DNA of 64,000 nt, from NCBI GenBank assembly GCA_015143295.1, contig CM026551.1:17533827-17597826 (forward strand). The letters are read 5' to 3'. Positions 62,996 through 64,000 of this stretch are shown piece by piece. A program made the position numbers and the translations under genes. The DNA comes from Tetracentron sinense. Taxonomy: Eukaryota > Streptophyta > Magnoliopsida > Trochodendrales > Trochodendraceae. The number at the start of each line of letters is the position of its first letter. Position 1 is the first letter of the stretch. The notes beneath the pieces were generated by a model that was given only the letters and a program-made list of their open reading frames with translations, searched no databases and was not told the origin of the DNA.

Positions 62996-64000
62996 AAGAA
63001 GATAAATGGAAATAGGCCCCAAAAATTAGGGTTTCTACAACATCCTCAAATCTCATATTGTCATCCATGATGGTGCCTTTTGAGTTAAGGAAGTTTTCAT
63101 TCCCTAGTTCAGAAAAGAGTGAGGACAGAGGGAAAGTGACGAAAGCCATAAATTGGATAACATGACCTTATTGGCCCTTGAAATGGAGATAAAAATGGGG
63201 TACAAAAGTGACGTGGATGTTACATTCACGTACTGCATGAATGGTAACATACCTGTGTATATATATATACACTAGCTTCTGAGTCGGTCGAGTCGAGTTT
63301 TTTTTTAGTTTTTCGAATTACTCGACTCGGTTAACTTTTGAGTCGAGTTGAGTTTTTGAGTTTTTTAACTATGCATTAATGTTAATTTATCTAGATTATT
63401 GTCAACCTTAGGAGGTTTGAATTATTATGTGTGTATAGTAATATTATATGTATGTATATTTAATATATAGATGTATATATAATTTAATTATTTTTATCGC
63501 CTAGGCAACGCCTCGCTAGCCAGGCCTAATCGTCTAGGCATCGCCTAGAAGCCTTGACTACAATGGAAGAGTCCCACTTCTCTTAGATCACATGATTAGT
63601 GAAAGAATCTGATCTCTCTAAGTTTTTGTATCTCCACGGCATCATAATCGAGACGCTTCGAATTTACTCGACAAGCCCACAACTATTACCTCAAGAATCA
63701 TGACAAGGTTGCATTGTAGGAGGTTTCAGTGTCCCACGCGACACAATGCCGCTAGTGAATTTGTGGGCAATATAGAACGATCCTACGGTATGGGTGGATC
63801 TGACAAAATTCAAACCAGAGAGGTTTGAAGGTTTGAAAAGGGGAGGGATGGATTCAAGTTGATGCCTTTTAGATTAAAGAGAAGGGGGTGCTCAGGGGAG
63901 GGCTTGGTCATGCATGTGGTTGGGTTGGTATTGGAATCATTGATTCTATGTTTGGAGTGGGACTGTGGGAGCGAGCGGGTTGGGAAGACTGAAGGGATGG
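62996..64000. other. Right end of window: repeats, no gene
   Basis: About 63280-63365 has GAGTCGAG / CTCGACTC motifs in both orientations (MITE-like). About 63400-63563 is the relative of the 50.6-kb repeat, ending GCCTAGAAGCCTTGACTAC. From 63564 to the end no exon or element was recognised. Confidence 0.4.

Overview
The window is nuclear DNA of a flowering plant. The evidence is two spliced, conserved plant genes with GT-AG introns, an AT-rich background, and dense MITEs, Helitron termini, LTR fragments and decayed LINEs. The species cannot be told from the sequence. Introns of 6-7 kb packed with repeats suggest a medium to large, transposon-rich genome.

Layout. (1) 749-1664 (+): exons 2-5 of ribosomal protein eL43 (RPL37A); the exon with the initiator Met lies outside the window or was not found. 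(2) 2.3-7.5 kb: transposon cluster with two hAT-type MITEs that have perfect 8-bp target duplications, a larger hAT-like element, and a minus-strand Helitron. (3) 8696-25312 (-): a complete CK2 regulatory (beta) subunit gene, five exons coding 288 aa, spread over 16.6 kb. Intron 2 (7.2 kb) and intron 4 (6.6 kb) hold LINE remnants, LTRs, tandem repeats and a MITE with a (GTG)-rich core. RPL37A and the CK2-beta gene are convergent. (4) 25.4-37.8 kb: no recognisable gene; two short Helitrons, an hAT MITE, a nested pair of GTG-core MITEs, an RTE-like LINE tail, an LTR with primer-binding site, and a 360-bp foldback. (5) 37859-38428 (-): an uninterrupted 189-aa ORF for a putative membrane protein with a TATA-like box just upstream; family not recognised. 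(6) 38.8-49 kb: AT-rich repeats, two short MULE-type MITEs and one 1.48-kb MULE-like element with about 300-bp inverted ends, all with 9-10 bp target duplications, then Copia-like LTR sequence. (7) 49.45-63.0 kb: a degraded, collinear partial duplicate of 14.77-19.35 kb, including CK2-beta exon 3 with intact splice sites and the first bases of exon 4. A Tat/Ogre-type solo LTR interrupts it.

The two recognised genes are housekeeping genes (large ribosomal subunit; CK2 holoenzyme) and nothing links them functionally. The noteworthy content is structural: a partial tandem duplication of the CK2-beta locus, nested MITEs with an expanded trinucleotide core, and a MULE-like element carrying a G-box-containing minisatellite. 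I found no convincing sign of a new multi-gene system.
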